Part shown: in pieces, positions 1 through 8,145 of the stretch
How the letters are laid out: each line of letters begins with the position of its first letter
Numbering within the stretch: the first letter of the stretch is position 1
From: Agrobacterium tumefaciens
GTDB taxonomy: Bacteria > Pseudomonadota > Alphaproteobacteria > Rhizobiales > Rhizobiaceae
Direction: 5' to 3'
DNA length: 64,000 nucleotides
NCBI GenBank assembly: GCA_025559845.1
Contig: CP048470.1
Span: 658,001-722,000, forward strand
Translations under genes and position numbers: made by a program
Notes under the pieces: model-generated
What the model saw: only the letters and a program-made list of their open reading frames with translations
Databases searched by the model: none
What the model was told of the DNA's origin: nothing

Positions 1-611
1 TTCTGCCGCTGCAGGCGTTTGATGATTTCGAGAATTTGCGCCTGCGTCGTCACGTCGAGTGCGGTCGTCGGTTCGTCTGCGATGAGCACGTCCGGATCGA
101 GAGCCAAGGCCATGGCAATCATCACACGCTGGCGTTGGCCACCCGACAATCTGAACGGATACTGGTGCGCCATTGCAGGCGGATTGGGCAAGCCAACCAT
201 TTCAAGAAGCTCGATCACCCGCCCCCAGCGGTCAGCAGGAGCAGCATCGGGGTGGGTCAGCATGACCTCTTCGATCTGCTGACCGATTGTCATCAGCGGG
301 TTCAGCGCCGACAGCGGATCTTGAAAGATCATGGAGACCACGCGGCCGTTAAAGCTCGAACGATCCTTTTCGCCGAGAGCCAGAATATCGCGATCGTGCA
401 AGCGGATCGAACCACTCTCGACCTTGAGTGGCGGCGGCAGCAATCCCATCACGGCATTGGCCGTAACAGACTTTCCAGAACCGGATTCACCAACGATGCA
501 GAGAATTTCGCCGGCCTCAAGCGTGAAGGATATGTTCTGGACAGCATGTGTGCGGTCGGCAACGCGTGGCAGGCTTACAGTCAGATCGCTTACAGTCAGG
601 ACAGGGGTCAT
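1..611 (-). CDS. Peptide-type ABC transporter ATP-binding protein (DppD/OppD-like), 3' end outside window
   Basis: About 203 N-terminal residues are visible, read from an ATG at 609-611; the gene continues past the left edge. It is an ABC ATPase: Walker A GESGSGKS at residues 41-48, Q-loop FQDP at 96-99, signature LSGGQRQR at 155-162, and Walker B LIADEP near 176-181 followed by TTALD. The spacing and the sequence around FQDPLSALNP are those of the peptide/nickel importer ATPases (DppD/OppD). It starts 8 bases after the stop of the DppC-like permease and is last of the visible operon, so it should energise that transporter at the inner membrane. Whether a second (DppF-type) ATPase follows or is fused cannot be seen. 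Confidence 0.93.
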   Translation of the reverse strand, partial: MTPVLTVSDLTVSLPRVADRTHAVQNISFTLEAGEILCIVGESGSGKSVTANAVMGLLPPPLKVESGSIRLHDRDILALGEKDRSSFNGRVVSMIFQDPLSALNPLMTIGQQIEEVMLTHPDAAPADRWGRVIELLEMVGLPNPPAMAHQYPFRLSGGQRQRVMIAMALALDPDVLIADEPTTALDVTTQAQILEIIKRLQRQ

Positions 612-619
612 TGGCAGCC

Positions 620-1507
620 TCACTTTCCATCACCGCGGACATCGAGCGCATCGCGCAGCCCATCGCCGACAAAGTTGAAACCGGTAACCGCCAGCGTGAT
701 CGCCATGCCTGGAACGATTGCGAGCCAGGGAGCCTTGTCGAGATATTGCTGAGCACCGTTCAGCATGTTGCCCCAAGAGGGTAACGGCGGCTGGATGCCG
801 TAGCCGAGGAACGAGATGTAGGCTTCGAGAAGAATGGCATTGGCGATGGTGAGGTTCGCAGAAACGATGATCGGGCCCATGACGTTCGGCAGGATTTCTC
901 GAAACATCACACGGCTTGGCGCCAGGCCCAGCATCGTTGCGGCCAGAACGAATTCCCGGTTGCGAAGCGAGCGAACTTCGGCATCGACCACGCGAGCCAC
1001 CTGCATCCAGCTCGTGATCGCGATAATGACAGTAATCATCAGCGGACTTGGCTTGATAAAGGAGGCAAGCGTCAGCATCAGGAACACACTCGGGAAAGCG
1101 AGGAAGCCATCAACGATGCGCATCAATACTGCACCGATACGACCACCGTAGTAACCGGACACCGTGCCGACCAGCACGCCAATAACGGTCGATATAAGCA
1201 TCGCCGCAACGCCTGCGGTCAGTGAAACTCGGCCAGCCATAAACAGCCGTGCCGCGACGTCACGTCCAAGAGGGTCCGTGCCGAAAATATGCGCACCGGT
1301 CAGAGGGGGAGCGTTGCGCGCCCGCAGATCGATAAAAAGCTGATCGTAGGGGATGAGCCAGGGGCCTGCGATACTGGCAAGGATCAGTACCGTTACGATG
1401 ATCAGCCCAAGCACGGCCAGTTTATGCCGCATGAAGCGTGCAACAACACGGTTGCGTGGACGATGAGGAAGGACAAGATCTACAGTAGCCATCTCGGTCT
1501 TCCTCAT
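620..1507 (-). CDS. Peptide-type ABC transporter permease (DppC-like)
   Basis: 295 residues, normal for DppC/OppC. The first membrane helix lies near residues 31-48. The family motif GTDPLGRD is at 77-84, and the cytoplasmic EAA-type coupling loop containing EILPN at 204-208 contacts the ATPase. The ATG overlaps the stop of the DppB-like gene by four bases, showing translational coupling. It forms the inner-membrane channel with DppB. In this family DppC normally follows DppB, as here. The substrate is unknown; family 5 systems carry peptides, nickel, opines or small glycosides. Confidence 0.95.
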   Translation of the reverse strand: MRKTEMATVDLVLPHRPRNRVVARFMRHKLAVLGLIIVTVLILASIAGPWLIPYDQLFIDLRARNAPPLTGAHIFGTDPLGRDVAARLFMAGRVSLTAGVAAMLISTVIGVLVGTVSGYYGGRIGAVLMRIVDGFLAFPSVFLMLTLASFIKPSPLMITVIIAITSWMQVARVVDAEVRSLRNREFVLAATMLGLAPSRVMFREILPNVMGPIIVSANLTIANAILLEAYISFLGYGIQPPLPSWGNMLNGAQQYLDKAPWLAIVPGMAITLAVTGFNFVGDGLRDALDVRGDGK

Positions 1508-2454
1508 GCCAGCCGGATGCGTGGATCGACGATTGCTGAGCAGATATCCGCAAGGAGGCTGCCCAGAACGGTAAGGATGGCAGAAAACATCAGCAGCCCC
1601 ATGATCACGGGATAGTCGCTGTATCCGAGACTATCGAGGAAGAGGCGCCCCATTCCCGGCCAGGTGAAGACCGTTTCGGCCACCAGTGCGCCGCCAAGCA
1701 ATTGCGGTATCTGCATGCCCGCCAGCGTTATCATCGGAAGGAGAGCATTGCGGGCAACGTGACGGCGCATGATGGTCTTGGTGCGCACCCCCTTGGCCCG
1801 TGCCGTCTTCACGAATTCCTGGCCGATCGCCTCCAGCATGGACGAGCGCATGTAGCGGCTCCAGATGGCGATGTTGACGAGCGCAAGGACCAGCGATGGC
1901 AAAATGAGGTGGTGGGCGTAATCCAACAAGGACTGGTCGCCGATGGTGTACATGTTACCGGCCGGAAACCAGCCAAGTCTGAGTGAGAAGATATAGATGG
2001 CGACGAGACCGAACCAGAAGGTCGGTATAGAGAGCGCCACCATGGTCGCAATCGTCATCGAATAGTCGAAAGCGGAATATCTCTTGATCGCACTTTTCAT
2101 ACCGATCCAGACACCCAGTCCGATCGCAATCGCTGTTGAGGTACCCATCAATAGCAGCGTCGCGAAGAGATGACCGCCGATGATCGACAGGACGGGACGC
2201 CCGTCGCGGAACGAGTTGCCCCAATCACCGCGAACCAGACCCCACAACCAGTCCAGATACTGTATGAGGATTGGCCGATCGAGCCCCATTTCGTGGGCGA
2301 TGCGGTCGAGATCGACCTTGCTGATACCTGGCGTCAGCGCGAATTTCGACATCGGCCCACCCGGCGCCAGCATCAAAACGCAAAAGCCGATCAGGGAAAC
2401 AATCAGGAACAGGACAAGGCTTTGCCCCAATCTGCCGAGCAGAAAGCGCAACAT
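1504..2454 (-). CDS. Peptide-type ABC transporter permease (DppB-like)
   Basis: 316 residues with a long N-terminal membrane helix starting at residue 1 (RLGQSLVLFLIVSLIGF), the periplasmic segment with LDRPILIQYLDW, and a C-terminal half with the DppB pattern ending in DPRIRLA. It pairs with the overlapping DppC gene to make the membrane pore. It is preceded by the binding-protein gene with a 66-base gap that holds a strong hairpin, so its expression is probably lower than that of the binding protein. Confidence 0.95.
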   Translation of the reverse strand: MLRFLLGRLGQSLVLFLIVSLIGFCVLMLAPGGPMSKFALTPGISKVDLDRIAHEMGLDRPILIQYLDWLWGLVRGDWGNSFRDGRPVLSIIGGHLFATLLLMGTSTAIAIGLGVWIGMKSAIKRYSAFDYSMTIATMVALSIPTFWFGLVAIYIFSLRLGWFPAGNMYTIGDQSLLDYAHHLILPSLVLALVNIAIWSRYMRSSMLEAIGQEFVKTARAKGVRTKTIMRRHVARNALLPMITLAGMQIPQLLGGALVAETVFTWPGMGRLFLDSLGYSDYPVIMGLLMFSAILTVLGSLLADICSAIVDPRIRLA

Positions 2455-2489
2455 ATAAAATCTCCGTCGTCGCGGTCGTAGCAGGAGGT

Positions 2490-2514
2490 AGGTCGGGCCT
2501 TGAAGGCCCGACCT
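2490..2514 (-). terminator. Intercistronic stem-loop between binding protein and permease
   Basis: Ten-base perfect stem (AGGTCGGGCC / GGCCCGACCT) with a five-base loop, 7 bases after the binding-protein stop. No T-run follows on the minus strand. Such hairpins commonly protect the binding-protein mRNA end or cause partial termination in binding-protein operons. The structure is seen directly; its role is inferred. Confidence 0.6.
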
Positions 2515-2520
2515 GGCTAA

Positions 2521-4176
2521 TTAGCTCCAGCGCCAGCTGTTGACATTCCAGCTGTCGATACGAACGTTGACGTTCGGCACGTAACCTTCGAAGCCCTTCT
2601 TGAAACCACGGAGGTCTGTAAATTGGTGCAGCGGCAGGAAGGGAAGTTCATCGCGGACCAATGCCTGTATCTTCGCATAGGTTTTTTTCCGCTCTTCCGG
2701 AACGAAGATGGCCGCACCTTCAGCAAGCAGCTTGTCGACATCCTCGTTTTTCCACTGCCAGGTATTTTGCCCTGCTCCGCCCTGCGCGGCGATCGACTTC
2801 GAACTGAAGTAATCGGATGTATCCGGATCGCCACCAGTCAGGAACACGATACCGGCAATCGCGCTCTGATACTGGGAGAGCATCCAGTGATCACCCCACA
2901 TCACCGCCGGGGGAAGATTTCGGATCGTCATCTCGGCACCGATCTGAGCGAAGGTCTGCTGCAGAAACTGCTGCATCTGTTCGCGCAGGTGGTTGCCTGA
3001 CGTCGTCGAGTTTTCAAACGATAGACGCAGACCGTCCTTGGCACGGACACCATCGCTGCCGAGTTTCCAGCCGGCCTCTTCCAGCAGTGCACTAGCCTTT
3101 TCGATGTTAAACTCGTGCTTCGGCAGGTCGCCATTATGGTAATAGGCCTGCTGAGGCATGTAGCTTTCGGTCGCAACAGGCAAGCCGAAATAAAGAGCAT
3201 CGATGATCGATGCCTTGTCGACGGCCATATAGAGCGCCTGACGCACGGCCTTGTCCTGGAAGACGGGCAAACCGAGGTTCAACGAGAAGGTCTCGACCGG
3301 GCTGCCCGGGGCCTTGACGACGGTACGATCGGCAAGCGCGGACGCCTCTTCGTAGTGATCGGCACTGATCCCCTGCAGACCGACGATATCGAGGTCACCG
3401 GTCTTGAACTGTGTATACATTACCGTGAGGTCAGGAATATACTTGACAATCAAGCGCTCCACGAAGGGGCCATCGCCGTAATAGGACGTGTTGGCAGCCA
3501 TTTCGATGTAATCGCCCGCAACGCGTTTTGTCCATTTGTAGGGGCCGGTACCGATCGGTGCGTTGTTGAACGGCGTGTTGTTGAGGTCGGCTGCGCCATC
3601 AAAGGCGTGCTTCGGCACGATGAAGGTTGAGGCCAGTATCGACGCATAGGGCGCATAAGGCTTTTCCATCGTCCAGGTCAGTTCCGTCGGCGAAACAACG
3701 GTCAGATCGCGAACGAGTTCGTGGCCAGTGTGGCGCCAGCTGTTGAACTTCGGGTTGACCAGAAGTTCCATGGTAAACTTCACGTCCTCAGCCGTCAGTG
3801 GCTTGCCATCGTGCCATGTCACGCCTTCGCGCAACTTGACCTTCCACTTCAGGCCATCTGCGGAAACGCCGCCATTGGCCACGGTCGGCACTTCGGCTGC
3901 CAGGCACGGGACGAACTCGCCACCATCGTCAACGCCGAACAAAGGATCGAACAGCGCGAAATACACGCCCTCGTCAACTTCGATATGGAGCAGATGCGGA
4001 TTGAAGACCGTTGGTTCCTGGGAAAAGCCGAGGACGATCTGGCCCTTCGGCGCGTCCTGAGCACGAACGACGCTGGAGCCGAGAAGCCCAGACATCGCCG
4101 TCCCGGCAACACCGATGCCGAGCATGGCCAGAACCTGGCGTCTGCTGGCGTGGAAGTCATTGTTTCTGGTGGTCAT
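2521..4176 (-). CDS. ABC transporter substrate-binding protein, family 5, Tat-exported
   Basis: 551 residues, usual for the DppA/OppA family. The N-terminus carries a twin-arginine-type signal (SRRQVLAMLGIGVAGTAMSG, cleavage probably after VVRA near residue 39), so it is likely exported folded to the periplasm. The body has the family pattern GLKWKVKLREGVTWHDGKPLTAEDV for peptide-binding type proteins. The ATG follows the ribosome site AAGGGGAAC. It is first gene of the transporter operon; an SDR and a MarR regulator lie upstream on the same strand after a 194-base gap. The ligand cannot be read from sequence; the neighbouring SDR suggests a compound that is oxidised or reduced after uptake. 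Confidence 0.94.
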   Translation of the reverse strand: MTTRNNDFHASRRQVLAMLGIGVAGTAMSGLLGSSVVRAQDAPKGQIVLGFSQEPTVFNPHLLHIEVDEGVYFALFDPLFGVDDGGEFVPCLAAEVPTVANGGVSADGLKWKVKLREGVTWHDGKPLTAEDVKFTMELLVNPKFNSWRHTGHELVRDLTVVSPTELTWTMEKPYAPYASILASTFIVPKHAFDGAADLNNTPFNNAPIGTGPYKWTKRVAGDYIEMAANTSYYGDGPFVERLIVKYIPDLTVMYTQFKTGDLDIVGLQGISADHYEEASALADRTVVKAPGSPVETFSLNLGLPVFQDKAVRQALYMAVDKASIIDALYFGLPVATESYMPQQAYYHNGDLPKHEFNIEKASALLEEAGWKLGSDGVRAKDGLRLSFENSTTSGNHLREQMQQFLQQTFAQIGAEMTIRNLPPAVMWGDHWMLSQYQSAIAGIVFLTGGDPDTSDYFSSKSIAAQGGAGQNTWQWKNEDVDKLLAEGAAIFVPEERKKTYAKIQALVRDELPFLPLHQFTDLRGFKKGFEGYVPNVNVRIDSWNVNSWRWS

Positions 4177-4299
4177 TTTTGTTCCCCTTATTATTAGAAT
4201 TGGTGGCGTCCGTTATCAGGACGATGCAATCCTTGCCCGATTGATCGGACAGGTACTTATGACTCCCTAAGCAAGGGCTTTGCCCTTTGCGGCCGGCTG

Positions 4300-4318
4300 G
4301 GCGGGTATCAGGCCCGCC
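4300..4318. terminator. Weak hairpin downstream of the SDR gene
   Basis: GGCGGG and CCCGCC arms flank a seven-base loop in the 194-base gap between the SDR stop and the binding-protein start. There is no clear T-run, so termination is uncertain. The rest of the gap should hold the promoter of the transporter operon; I see no convincing -35/-10 pair. Confidence 0.3.
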
Positions 4319-4370
4319 GTCCCGGCTTCTCTTTTCGAATTGCAGCACCCGGCAAGGCGCCATGATCTCC

Positions 4371-5066
4371 TCAATAGAGTTGTTCGGCCCGCCAGTTGAC
4401 GGTGATTTCTGCAACGCTTGCACGGTTAGGCAGGTTGATGGCGTAGGCAACGACATCGGCAACTTCATCTGCACTTGTCATGCTCGCCGCCTTCTCTGGC
4501 GCAAGCGCCAGACCCATATCGGTGGCGACGAAGCCCGGGCAGATCGCCGTTGCTCTAATGCCCTGCTCGAAGCCTGCCTGGCGAAGTCCATGGGCAAGCG
4601 CGACCGCTGCATGTTTGGTCAGCGCATAAGCAGAGGAATCCACTGACGCCACACGTTTTCCCGATAACGACGCGATGATGGCAATGCGGCCGCTACCGGA
4701 TTTCGACAAGGCGGGAAACGCATATTTCGCCAGTCTCTGTGGCGCCCTGACATTGACCGCCCACATCGCATCCAGAGACGCGTCATCAATATCGATGACG
4801 GACTTCGCGACCATCACGCCAGCGTTGGCGACCACGGCATCAATGCGACCGAACCGAGCGAATGCTTCATCAACCCACTCGGCTTCGCCACCCTCCAGGG
4901 CGTCGTAGGGGTGGGTATGGATCGCCACATCGTCCGTCCAGTCATCCTGCGGTTGGCGTAATCCAAGCGAGATTTTCCAGCCATCGCGAAGGAGACGTTC
5001 AGCAATCGCCCTGCCTATACCCCTCCGCGCGCCACTGATCAGCGCTACGCGTTCCTCTGCCATCAA
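4371..5066 (-). CDS. Short-chain dehydrogenase/reductase (SDR)
   Basis: 231 residues, a classical SDR. Cofactor motif SGARRGIG at 11-18, NAG at 81-83, and the catalytic set Ser134, Tyr147 and Lys151 (YALTK). It should be a cytoplasmic NAD(P)(H)-dependent oxidoreductase of unknown substrate. Its start overlaps the MarR stop by four bases, so the two form an operon. It resembles the other SDR of this window at 41503-42216: both share SGKR after the catalytic Ser, GxRATAICP, and a C-terminus of the type E(I/M)xVNxRxE. Both sit next to a family 5 ABC transporter, suggesting duplicated catabolic modules. Confidence 0.93.
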   Translation of the reverse strand: MMAEERVALISGARRGIGRAIAERLLRDGWKISLGLRQPQDDWTDDVAIHTHPYDALEGGEAEWVDEAFARFGRIDAVVANAGVMVAKSVIDIDDASLDAMWAVNVRAPQRLAKYAFPALSKSGSGRIAIIASLSGKRVASVDSSAYALTKHAAVALAHGLRQAGFEQGIRATAICPGFVATDMGLALAPEKAASMTSADEVADVVAYAINLPNRASVAEITVNWRAEQLY

Positions 5067-5605
5067 CGCTCCCCTACCGGATGGGGCGCCATAACGAAAC
5101 GCCAGTATATGCGCCGCAGAACACTCATCGCCTGCTCGTATTCGTCATCCGAAATATCGCAGAGGAACTTGCGGGACTCCTTGATGCGTTTGCGCAATTC
5201 GACAACGCATTCTTCGCCCTCCTCCGTCAGGAACAAAGACCAGGAACGAGAATCCTTCCGGCCGGTCTTTCGGCGAATAAGCCCGGCTGCCTCCAGACCG
5301 TTCAACGTGCGCGCCACCTCTGCGCGATCGCGCAAGTTAATCTGCGCAATCGCGGAAGGGTGAATGCCTGGGTAATTGGCGATCATGAAAAGGGCCGTAA
5401 CTTTGCCAGTGCCCCGAATGGCTTCCATATCGGCAATGCGGGCGTCCCAATCGCGGCTGACTGCGATGTTAATGTCTCGAATGAAGTAGCTGAACGTATC
5501 GTTCAGGACATCGAGATCAATCGTCTCCGGAGAGACGACAATCCCTTCGCCAGGCCATTCGACATCATCGTTTCCACCAATGTCATTCATGAGTCTGCCA
5601 TCCAT
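5063..5605 (-). CDS. MarR family transcriptional regulator
   Basis: 180 residues with a winged helix: the helix-turn-helix spans about residues 80-115 (HPSAIAQINLRDRAEVARTL) and the wing carries RKDSRS, the MarR-type D-x-R. A further roughly 35-residue N-terminal extension precedes the dimerisation helices. The start is uncertain: ATG at 5603-5605 or ATG at 5588-5590 (MNDIGGN); neither has a strong ribosome site. It heads an operon with the SDR, and a palindrome 14 bases upstream makes autorepression likely. MarR proteins usually release DNA on binding an aromatic or other small ligand. Confidence 0.88.
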   Translation of the reverse strand: MDGRLMNDIGGNDDVEWPGEGIVVSPETIDLDVLNDTFSYFIRDINIAVSRDWDARIADMEAIRGTGKVTALFMIANYPGIHPSAIAQINLRDRAEVARTLNGLEAAGLIRRKTGRKDSRSWSLFLTEEGEECVVELRKRIKESRKFLCDISDDEYEQAMSVLRRIYWRFVMAPHPVGER

Positions 5606-5618
5606 TTGATTGAGATAA

Positions 5619-5646
5619 TCAACTATAATTTAGTTGAGAGTGTCAA
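5619..5646 (-). promoter_or_regulatory. Putative MarR operator overlapping a promoter
   Basis: Inverted repeat TCAACTA-taatt-TAGTTGA at 5619-5637, with perfect seven-base arms. A consensus -35 hexamer TTGACA is read on the minus strand at 5646-5641, directly upstream. The palindrome therefore lies between the -35 and the start of the MarR gene, where a repressor would block transcription. The -10 is not clear. Assignment to this MarR is by position and symmetry. Confidence 0.6.
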
Positions 5647-5733
5647 GCACTTTGCCTGAAAATATTTTGCCGGCTTGTCGACTTGTGGATAGGTGGCTCC
5701 TTTCTCGGAGGTATCGATTTGTTCCCCACGCAG

Positions 5734-5763
5734 AAAAAGGCGCCTAGTTGACGCCCCTTTTTC
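5734..5763. terminator. Possible bidirectional terminator between MFS-side and MarR-side transcripts
   Basis: GGCG/CGCC stem with A-rich left and T-rich right flanks (AAAAAGGCG ... CGCCCCTTTTT). The stem is short and imperfect, but the flanks suit a terminator in either direction. The remaining part of 5647-5830 shows no recognisable gene. Confidence 0.35.
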
Positions 5764-5830
5764 CAGTCGTTTGGATCTCACTGCATGTCCGAATAAGGTT
5801 TCACTTGCCTCAGGCCCGCAGGCTCACTCT

Positions 5831-6052
5831 TCAAGAGGTCGCTGCGGCGTTTAATTCCGCTAACTCGCTCAAGGTCGACTCCCAGGCTAGCGGCTCTGGA
5901 AAAGCTTTCGACATGTGCCACCTTGTCGCGCTGGTGATCGGTGCAATTGCGCCTTGCTGCGCCATGAGCGCAACAGCAACCTCGGATGACGGTACGCCAT
6001 GTGCGGCGGAAACCGTATCAAGCGCGGCGAGACCTGCCGCCCGAATGTCGGC
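5831..6052 (-). pseudogene. C-terminal remnant of an aldo/keto reductase
   Basis: Directly after the MFS stop codon, and in the same frame, the minus strand stays open for 73 codons to a TGA at 5831-5833. The translation resembles the end of aldo/keto reductases: LAALDTVSAAHGVPSSEVAV, then IAPITSATR, then LSELAELNAAAT. This matches the helix, the substrate/cofactor-proximal IxSAT strand and the final LSxxExxxLxxAS region of the family. No start codon, TIM-barrel core or ribosome site is present, so this is a fragment, not a gene. It may mark a deletion that joined the exporter to a former reductase gene. Identification is from remembered family pattern and not from a search. Confidence 0.65.
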
Positions 6053-7342
6053 TCACATCTCGACAGTTTTCGCGTTCACGAAACCCGAACGCCCGGCGAA
6101 CCAACCATTGACAGCAGCAACAGCACCCAATCCGACAAAAAGGACCGCGCACCAGGCAAAGCTGCCCGTCCAGCCCCGAATGACGCCAGCAACAAGCGGA
6201 CCGATGGCCGCTAGGAGATAACCAACGCACTGGGCCATGCCCGAGAGATGAGCGGCAACATGTGGGTCGCGCGAACGCAATACAATCACCGTCATTGCTG
6301 CAGCGATCAATCCTCCCTGCCCAATGCCCTGCAGTACCGCCCAGAACCACACGGTCGAGAGCGGAGCAAATAGCAGGCCAATCAAAGCGACAACTGCGAA
6401 CGCGCAAAGCGTAACATTGATGACACACTGGTTTTTACCGCGAACGGCGATATGCGGCACGACAAGGCACGACGCTGCCTGCACCATTACCGAAACTGAT
6501 ACGATAGCGCCGGCGGTAACACCATCAAGACCGCGATCGCGCAGGATTGGGACGAGCCAGCCAAAAACGCTGTAGGCAAGCGCAGACTGAAAACCCATGA
6601 ACATCGTGACATTCCAGGCCAGCCTGTCGCGCCAGAGACCTTCGACACGAAACCCGCTGCGTGCCGATTTTCCCTTGGTCAACAGCACTTGCGGCAACCA
6701 GAGGGCACCGACCAGCAGTGCCGGAAGCGCCCAGATCGCCAATGCGCCATTCATTGAACCGCCAAGCATTTTCTCCAAAGGCAAGGTTAGCCCTGCAGCG
6801 CTCGCCGCCCCGGCGCAAAGCGCCATGGTGTAAAGGCCCGTCATCAAAGCAGCATTCTTGGCAAAGTCCCGTTTTACAAGACCCGGCAGAAGCACGTTAC
6901 CGACTGCGATGCAGCCACCGGCAAGCGCCGTTCCGAGGAACAGGGCTGGAACAGAATGCAGACCACGCAAGGCCGTTCCAAGCGCCAGGAACAGCAACAC
7001 CCCAAGCAGGGTCCGCTCTGAACCGATACGCTGGGCTAGGCGGGGCGCCAGCGGCGAGAAGGCGCCAAGGCAAAGGACAGGCAATGTCGTCAGGACACTC
7101 GCAGCAAACGAAGACAGGCCAAGTTCACTACGGATTTCCGGAAGCAATGCCGATGCGCTGGAAAAAACCGGACGAAGATTGAATGCGATGAGTACGAGGC
7201 TGGCGCCAAGCAGAACACGCCCCAAAGCACTCTGTCGTGGCGGCACCGGTGCCGGCACCGTGTCGATTTCGGCATCGACCAAGGTATCCTCGACCGGATC
7301 GTGGCCCTGGGTCTTTGTTGCCCCTAGAAATGAAGCAGTCAT
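6053..7342 (-). CDS. MFS transporter of the CynX/NimT family
   Basis: 429 residues with about twelve membrane segments after a 35-residue cytoplasmic N-terminus. The sequence NLRPVFSSASALLPEIRSEL around residues 55-75 is the family hallmark (NLRPxxxxxGPLLPEIRxxLG) of the CynX (cyanate) and NimT (2-nitroimidazole) permeases. It should be a proton-coupled inner-membrane transporter; substrate and direction are unknown. It follows the FadR-type regulator gene by 6 bases, so they are co-transcribed. Its stop is followed in frame by the aldo/keto reductase remnant, so its last residues could come from that join. Confidence 0.9.
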   Translation of the reverse strand: MTASFLGATKTQGHDPVEDTLVDAEIDTVPAPVPPRQSALGRVLLGASLVLIAFNLRPVFSSASALLPEIRSELGLSSFAASVLTTLPVLCLGAFSPLAPRLAQRIGSERTLLGVLLFLALGTALRGLHSVPALFLGTALAGGCIAVGNVLLPGLVKRDFAKNAALMTGLYTMALCAGAASAAGLTLPLEKMLGGSMNGALAIWALPALLVGALWLPQVLLTKGKSARSGFRVEGLWRDRLAWNVTMFMGFQSALAYSVFGWLVPILRDRGLDGVTAGAIVSVSVMVQAASCLVVPHIAVRGKNQCVINVTLCAFAVVALIGLLFAPLSTVWFWAVLQGIGQGGLIAAAMTVIVLRSRDPHVAAHLSGMAQCVGYLLAAIGPLVAGVIRGWTGSFAWCAVLFVGLGAVAAVNGWFAGRSGFVNAKTVEM

Positions 7343-7348
7343 GATATT

Positions 7349-8026
7349 TTACAATCTGTCGAGAGTGGAGAAGATAGGGGCCATAAAGCTGCGAACTGCG
7401 ACAGCGGCTTTGTCGGCATCACCGGATTCGATCGCGTCGACGATATCCGCATGGGCCTGCATATCGGGTTCGGGCACTTCTGCGCGCAGTGTCGCCTGAA
7501 TTGTCTCAGCGATGGAGACCGAAAAGAACTCGTAGATTTCGACCATCGCGCGGTTTCCAGACGCCGCGACAACTGCCTTGTGGAAGGCGAGATCGCGCAC
7601 GATGAACGCGGAATTGTCGCCGCCCTCGTAGTTGCCCCGTTCAGCCAGCAGGCGCCGCAACTCGCCAATGATGGCGGGTGTTCGTCGTATCGCAGCCAGT
7701 CGTGCAGCCTCGACGTCCAGAGCGCAACGCGCTTCAAACTGATCGCGTAGGCTTGCACGCCGCGCCATGGTCAAGGTTTCGGTCGGGTCGGTTACGGAAA
7801 GCACGTAGGTGCCAGAGCCCTGTCGTGTTTCGAGGAAACCCTGTGCCACGAGGACACGGACGGCCTCGCGCACGGTACCGCGACTGACAGAAAGCATTGC
7901 CGACAGCCCCGCCTCGTTAGGAAGCTTGTCACCGATCACCCAGCGACCCGCGACAATCTCACCTCGTATGGCTTGAGCTGCCTCTTGCGTCAGGCTGGAT
8001 CTGCTTACGGTTTGCATGACGATCAT
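7349..8026 (-). CDS. GntR/FadR family transcriptional regulator
   Basis: 225 residues. The N-terminal winged helix has the GntR pattern (GDKLPNEAGLSAMLSVSRGT, then VREAVRVLVAQGFLETRQGSGTYV, about residues 32-76). The C-terminal FCD domain has the metal-site type residues around DLAFH and the later AHADIV. Such regulators sense small acids. ATG at 8024-8026 was used; a second ATG lies three codons in. It heads an operon with the NimT-type exporter, and a 27-base palindrome begins 5 bases upstream, implying autoregulation of the pair. Confidence 0.92.
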   Translation of the reverse strand: MIVMQTVSRSSLTQEAAQAIRGEIVAGRWVIGDKLPNEAGLSAMLSVSRGTVREAVRVLVAQGFLETRQGSGTYVLSVTDPTETLTMARRASLRDQFEARCALDVEAARLAAIRRTPAIIGELRRLLAERGNYEGGDNSAFIVRDLAFHKAVVAASGNRAMVEIYEFFSVSIAETIQATLRAEVPEPDMQAHADIVDAIESGDADKAAVAVRSFMAPIFSTLDRL

Positions 8027-8030
8027 CTAT

Positions 8031-8057
8031 TCATCAAATCATCAGATGACTTGATGA
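8031..8057 (-). promoter_or_regulatory. Putative operator for the adjacent FadR-type regulator
   Basis: A 27-base near-perfect palindrome: outer arms TCATCAA (8031-8037) and TTGATGA (8051-8057), inner core TCATCAGATGA (8039-8049). It sits immediately upstream of the regulator start. Position and symmetry fit an autoregulatory site; binding is not shown. Confidence 0.6.
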
Positions 8058-8145
8058 ATATATGCTGTCAGCAGGGGAGTCAATCGGCGCACCGATACGA
8101 GTGCACATATCAATTGTCAGGCATAGATTGCCGATCCGTCCGGCG

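Noticed and set aside
5748..6221. A 157-codon plus-strand open frame
   Set aside because: Its sense is opposite to the aldo/keto reductase remnant and the MFS gene, which explain the region better.
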